Assembly: GCA_937958315.1 (NCBI GenBank)
Contig: CALFGH010000109.1
Span: 1-30,051 of the forward strand
Length of the DNA: 30,051 bases
Direction of reading: 5' to 3'
Origin: an uncultured Collinsella sp.
GTDB lineage: Bacteria; Actinomycetota; Coriobacteriia; Coriobacteriales; Coriobacteriaceae
The position numbers were made by a program, and so were the translations under genes. How positions within the stretch are numbered: the first letter of the stretch is position 1; every line of letters begins with the position of its first letter. This document shows, piece after piece, positions 24,206-30,051 of the stretch. Below the pieces are notes generated by a model that was not told the origin of the DNA, made no database searches, and saw only the letters and a program-made list of their open reading frames with translations.

Positions 24206-24427
24206 TGTGCCTTCCTTTCATCCTCTTAAGACAAGATGCGCACGGCACCGAAGGTAATCCCAACACAGCCGCAATGCACGTACGTCATTCATTATGCTGG
24301 AAACCGATGGCTTTACCAGAGTTTTTATCATTATTTGAACAATTTAGCAGGCAGAACCGCTGATGAAACGGTTTATCAATGTGAACGTCTTTTGGATGCG
24401 GTGGCCACCGCTCGCCCCGGCACAAAA

Positions 24428-24495
24428 ATGATCCGCAATCCTGCCGTCCCCTACGGATCACCTGATCCCTTGGGGACGGCAGGACTGCGGATCAT
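24428..24495. repeat. 68-nt palindromic element related to the TGATCC family
   Basis: Outer arms of about 23 nt (ATGATCCGCAATCCTGCCGT and its near complement) with an inner GGATCA-CC-TGATCC palindrome and the shared GATCCCTTGGGGACGG sequence. It resembles the 85-nt elements but has a different arm sequence. It lies between the transketolase and the YitT-type gene. Confidence 0.8.
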
Positions 24496-24516
24496 GTCCG
24501 CAAACCGAAATTCAGC

Positions 24517-25407
24517 CTACGCGTTAATGTCCTTGAAACCCTCACCGAAGGCTTCCGTAACGTCGGCGACCGTCACAATGGCGTGAGGATCGCGCTCGCG
24601 CACGATCGTTTTGAGGGTGTTGAGCTCTCGACGGCTAACGATCACCATGATCACCGGCTTCTCGACGCCCGAATACATACCGGTCGCCTTTAATTTGGTG
24701 CAGCCGCGGCCCAGACCATACATGATGTCGGCCGCGATATCGGGAAAGTTATCCGAGATGATGAGCACCATACGACGCTTATTGCCGCCATCGACCACAG
24801 CATCGATAACATAGCCGCTAATCACCATCGAAAGTCCTGCGTATAGAGCATTTTCGAGCGAGAATACCGGAGCAGATGCCGCGCATACGGCAACGTCGAT
24901 TGCCATGACGGTCGAGCCCACCGGCAGCGAGGTGTTACGCGAGATGATTTGGCCAATCGTGTCCGAGCCGCCGGTGTTGGCGCCGGCGCGCAACACCATG
25001 CCGTAACCAATGCCCGTGATAATGCCGCCCCACATAGCGGGAAGCATCAGGTCCGCATGTGCCAGAGGCGCTACAAACGGGGCAAACAGATCGGTAAAGA
25101 AGCCCAGCAGCACAAAGCCCGTCGCCGTCTGCACTACATAGAACATGCCGCCCTCGCGCATAACGATCAGCAGCAGCAAGGCATTCATCACGATGGTCTG
25201 GATACCGACAGGAAGCGACACGCCTCGCGCTGCGCCGACTGCCTGGATAATCGTCGCAAGGCCCGTAACGCCACCGGCTGCAAGACCGTTGGGAATCAAA
25301 AACAGGTCGGTCGCGATGGCGGCCAAGGCACACCCCAACATGATCTGGGGTAGATCGTGAAAGAAGTTCATCGAAAGAATGCGCTTGATGTCCAGACGAT
25401 ATGCCAT
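24517..25407 (-). CDS. YitT-family membrane protein (DUF161 + DUF2179)
   Basis: A 296-aa protein with about five or six membrane helices in the first 200 residues and a cytoplasmic DUF2179 domain after that (VLIISDNFPDIAADIMYGLGRG, ending with VREIDPHA-like RERDPHAIVTVADV). Marker motifs are IPNGLAAGGVTGLATI near residue 40 and RAGANTGGSDTIGQII near 150. The family is widespread with no firmly established substrate. The ATG at 25407 has AAGGAGG 5 nt upstream, so the eight extra residues of the longer frame are not used. It stands alone between the prfB terminator and a repeat element. The stop is TAG. Confidence 0.88.
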   Translation of the reverse strand: MAYRLDIKRILSMNFFHDLPQIMLGCALAAIATDLFLIPNGLAAGGVTGLATIIQAVGAARGVSLPVGIQTIVMNALLLLIVMREGGMFYVVQTATGFVLLGFFTDLFAPFVAPLAHADLMLPAMWGGIITGIGYGMVLRAGANTGGSDTIGQIISRNTSLPVGSTVMAIDVAVCAASAPVFSLENALYAGLSMVISGYVIDAVVDGGNKRRMVLIISDNFPDIAADIMYGLGRGCTKLKATGMYSGVEKPVIMVIVSRRELNTLKTIVRERDPHAIVTVADVTEAFGEGFKDINA

Positions 25408-25419
25408 GCTGCCTCCTTC

Positions 25420-25449
25420 AAAAAAGCGCACCCCATCGGATGCGCTTTG
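25420..25449 (-). terminator. Terminator after prfB
   Basis: Stem AAAGCGCA / TGCGCTTT with loop TCCGATGGGG and TTTTTT following on the minus strand, about 125 nt past the prfB stop and just before the YitT-type gene. The gap between the two holds nothing else recognisable. Confidence 0.75.
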
Positions 25450-25574
25450 AACTTCTTCATGTATTCGATTCTACCGATTCGCCGGACAAAAACTACCCCT
25501 GTGCAGGATATGTTCTGGATACAAAACCACCCTGCTCGGAGGGCTTTAATCCATTTCCGCATAAACCGAGCGGC

Positions 25575-26722
25575 TTATGCGGACGGGGCCTCCGCGTCAG
25601 CGTTGCCGGTAGCCCAACGGTGATAGCCAATCACAAACGGATCCAGGTCGCCATCGTCAAGAACGGCCTCGACGTTGCTAGTCTCCACGCCCGTGCGCAG
25701 GTCCTTAACCATCTGGTACGGGTAGAGCACGTAGCTGCGGATCTGGTTGCCAAAACCAATTGTGGTCTTGGGTCCGCGAATCTCATCCAGGGCCTCGGCG
25801 CGCTTTTCGAGCTCAATCTCGTACAGACGAGCCTTGAGGATCTGCATACAAGCGGCCTTGTTTTGAATCTGGCTGCGCTCGTTTTGACACGTGACCACGA
25901 TACCACTGGGGAAATGCGTCACGCGCACGGCGGAGTCGGTGGTGTTGACACCCTGGCCGCCCGGGCCGCTTGCATGGTACACGTCGACGCGAATGTCATC
26001 GGGACTAATCTCGATATCGATATCGTCGGGCAGTACCGGAATGACCTCGACGCCAGCAAACGTAGTCTGGCGGCGCTTCTTGTCATCGGTGGGGCTAATG
26101 CGCACCAGGCGGTGAACACCGGCCTCGGCACGAAGCATGCCAAAGGCATCCTTGCCTTCGACGGTAAAGGTCGCGCGATCGATGCCGATGACCTCGGCCG
26201 CGGGGCAATCGTTGATGGTGACCTTCCAACCGCGGCGCTGGCAGTACTTCATGTACATCTTAAAGAGCATGAAGGTCCAGTCCTGGGCCTCCAAACCGCC
26301 CTGCCCGGGCTTGATGGTCACAATCGCGTCGCCGTGATCGAACTCGCCGGTAAACCAGCTCGCAAGCTCAAGCTCGTCGATGGCGCGGGATAGGCGCTCC
26401 GCCGTGGCGGCAGCCTCCTCACGCAGCGCGGCGGCATCGGGGTCATCGCCCATTTCCTCGGCAAGCTCCAGCGCGGCGCGAGCATCGGAAAGCTCACCGC
26501 GCGCCGTATCCACGGCGGCGATGTCCTCCTTGGCGCGTGCAATCTCCTCCATCGTGGCGCGAGCGGCATCGGCATCGTCCCAAAAGCCTGGGGCGACGCT
26601 TTTGGCCTCGAGCTCCGCCACGCGGGTGCGCTTCTCGTCCAAATGGAGATACGACTCGACCTCGCCGAGTCGGTCCGCAAACGCGTCCAACTCGGCGGGA
26701 GTTACCTCTAGAGTCTCGGCCA

Positions 26723-26723
<1 letters not shown>
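25575..26723 (-). CDS. prfB: Peptide chain release factor 2 (RF2) with SPT instead of SPF
   Basis: Class I release factor that reads UGA and UAA and triggers peptidyl-tRNA hydrolysis. The 382-aa protein carries the catalytic GGQ at 255-257 (SGPGGQGVNTT). The codon-reading tripeptide, SPF in typical RF2, reads SPT at 210-212 (HRLVRISPTDDKKRRQTTF); RF1 has PxT, so the third residue is RF1-like. RF2 features otherwise dominate, and the gene is continuous with no programmed frameshift TGA near codon 26 (YLHLDEKRTRV). The start codon shares its A with the secA stop (TAATG), so prfB is translationally coupled to secA. The secA-prfB pairing is typical of many bacteria. Confidence 0.93.
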
Positions 26724-29530
<2,807 letters not shown>

Positions 29531-29662
29531 GTGGTTTTCCTTTTTGGCCATCGCCCGCGGCATGAAACCTTGGACGAGTTAAACACAGATATTTGTACTT
29601 TAGCCAAACAAGGCGCCGCCTATGCGGTCGACACGCTCGACCACGTAATAACTACGACAGCC

Positions 29663-29691
29663 TGCCAAAAAGGGACTGGTTTATTTTGGCA
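29663..29691. repeat. 29-nt palindromic element (TGCCAAA family, copy 2)
   Basis: Perfect arms TGCCAAAA / TTTTGGCA with AGGGACTGGTT between. Same length and core as the copy at 16537-16565. It lies upstream of secA, in the 29531-29870 gap. Confidence 0.75.
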
Positions 29692-29725
29692 ACTTTTATC
29701 TGGGAAAACGCCGCCTCTCTGCCAT

Positions 29726-29792
29726 TTGGTGCAAATCAACCTGTCCCATTCGCACCAACCTGGTGCAATGGGGACGGGTTAGCTTGCACCAA
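29726..29792. repeat. 67-nt palindrome (TTGGTGCAA ends)
   Basis: Arms TTGGTGCAA / TTGCACCAA enclose AACCTGTCCCATT against AATGGGGACGGGTT and an inner GCACCA/TGGTGC pair, so the whole can fold as one hairpin. The inner CCTGTCCCATT is the complement of the AGGGACAGG core seen in the 29-nt elements. Confidence 0.7.
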
Positions 29793-29801
29793 TAAAAAGA
29801 A

Positions 29802-29835
29802 AAGGGCCGCGCACCCAAATGGATGCGCGGCCCTT
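29802..29835 (-). terminator. Terminator after the right-edge gene
   Basis: An 11-bp stem AAGGGCCGCGC / GCGCGGCCCTT with a 12-nt loop, followed by TTTTCTTTTT on the minus strand, 35 nt past the stop codon of the partial gene at the right edge. Confidence 0.85.
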
Positions 29836-29870
29836 ATGCCATGAATGCGAGTGTTTGCTCGGCGAGCTAT

Positions 29871-30051
29871 TTACTCAGCAGCCTCGGTGGTCTCGGCCTC
29901 GGCAGCGGCTTCCTCGACGGGAGCCTCTGCGGGAGCCTCGGCAGCCTGCTTGGCAGCCTCCTCGGCGAACTTAGCGGCACGCTTAGCCTTCTCGGCAGCC
30001 TTAGCCTCAGCGGCGGCCTTGCGAGCGGCCTCGGCCTCAGCAGCCTTGGCG
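29871..30051 (-). CDS. C-terminal tail of an unidentified Ala/Glu/Lys-rich protein (runs off the right edge)
   Basis: Sixty codons before a TAA are visible and read almost entirely Ala, Glu, Lys and Arg, with a Pro-containing stretch (EAPAEAPVEEAAAEAETTEA) before the end. The periodic AAxK/AAxE pattern suggests a long helix in the upstream part and a disordered acidic end. This is a low-complexity tail, so family cannot be assigned; a ribosomal protein with an extended tail or a hibernation factor (often before secA) are guesses. The gene is closed by a strong terminator, separating it from secA. Confidence 0.75.
   Translation of the reverse strand, partial: AKAAEAEAARKAAAEAKAAEKAKRAAKFAEEAAKQAAEAPAEAPVEEAAAEAETTEAAE

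Overview
The window reads as gut Coriobacteriia (Actinomycetota), most like Collinsella. It is GC-rich, nearly every gene lies on the minus strand, and it carries the actinobacterial-style backbone secA-prfB ... ftsE-ftsX ... rnr ... smpB. The genus is inferred from gene content and remembered protein style; no search was run.

The first ~2 kb does not belong with the rest. Positions 1 to ~1980 hold the end of an FMN-dependent NMO/FabK-type oxidoreductase, then fabD, then the start of fabG, joined by ATGA overlaps. This is a fatty-acid synthesis cluster of the kind seen in Oscillospiraceae (Faecalibacterium/Subdoligranulum-like). It is spliced in frame into a Coriobacteria-type glutamate synthase gene (gltB), giving one 1315-codon ORF in which neither enzyme is complete. 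A misassembly at a short shared sequence (codons for HAGLPLEL, 1981-2004) is the likeliest cause.

Right of the junction: gltB (truncated); mntH (the only long plus-strand gene in this part), bracketed on both sides by 135-nt paired-hairpin units; a flavin reductase/rubredoxin pair; a helical-repeat protein and smpB; tRNA-Gln(CTG) and tRNA-Glu(CTC) with a clear promoter; a small hypothetical gene; an ArsC/Spx-family thioredoxin-fold gene; a MurNAc recycling locus (RpiR-type regulator, murQ etherase, MurP-type PTS EIIBC, mupG); a serine recombinase next to a VanZ-like remnant; rnr; ftsE-ftsX; a zinc-ribbon membrane protein on the plus strand; a split transketolase; a YitT-type membrane protein; prfB and secA; and the Ala/Glu/Lys-rich end of an unidentified gene at the right edge.

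The working units are mostly housekeeping: protein export (secA), termination (prfB), ribosome rescue (smpB), RNA decay (rnr), septal wall hydrolase control (ftsEX) and wall-sugar salvage (mur locus).

The most unusual content is between genes. Several families of palindromic elements occur, and within each family the copies have identical length: 55-nt hairpins in pairs (four copies), 67-nt elements (two), 85-nt elements (two) and 29-nt elements (two). There is also a 112-nt nested hairpin. A second oddity is a release factor 2 whose codon-recognition tripeptide reads SPT instead of SPF, in a region where only 3 of 22 stop codons are TGA.
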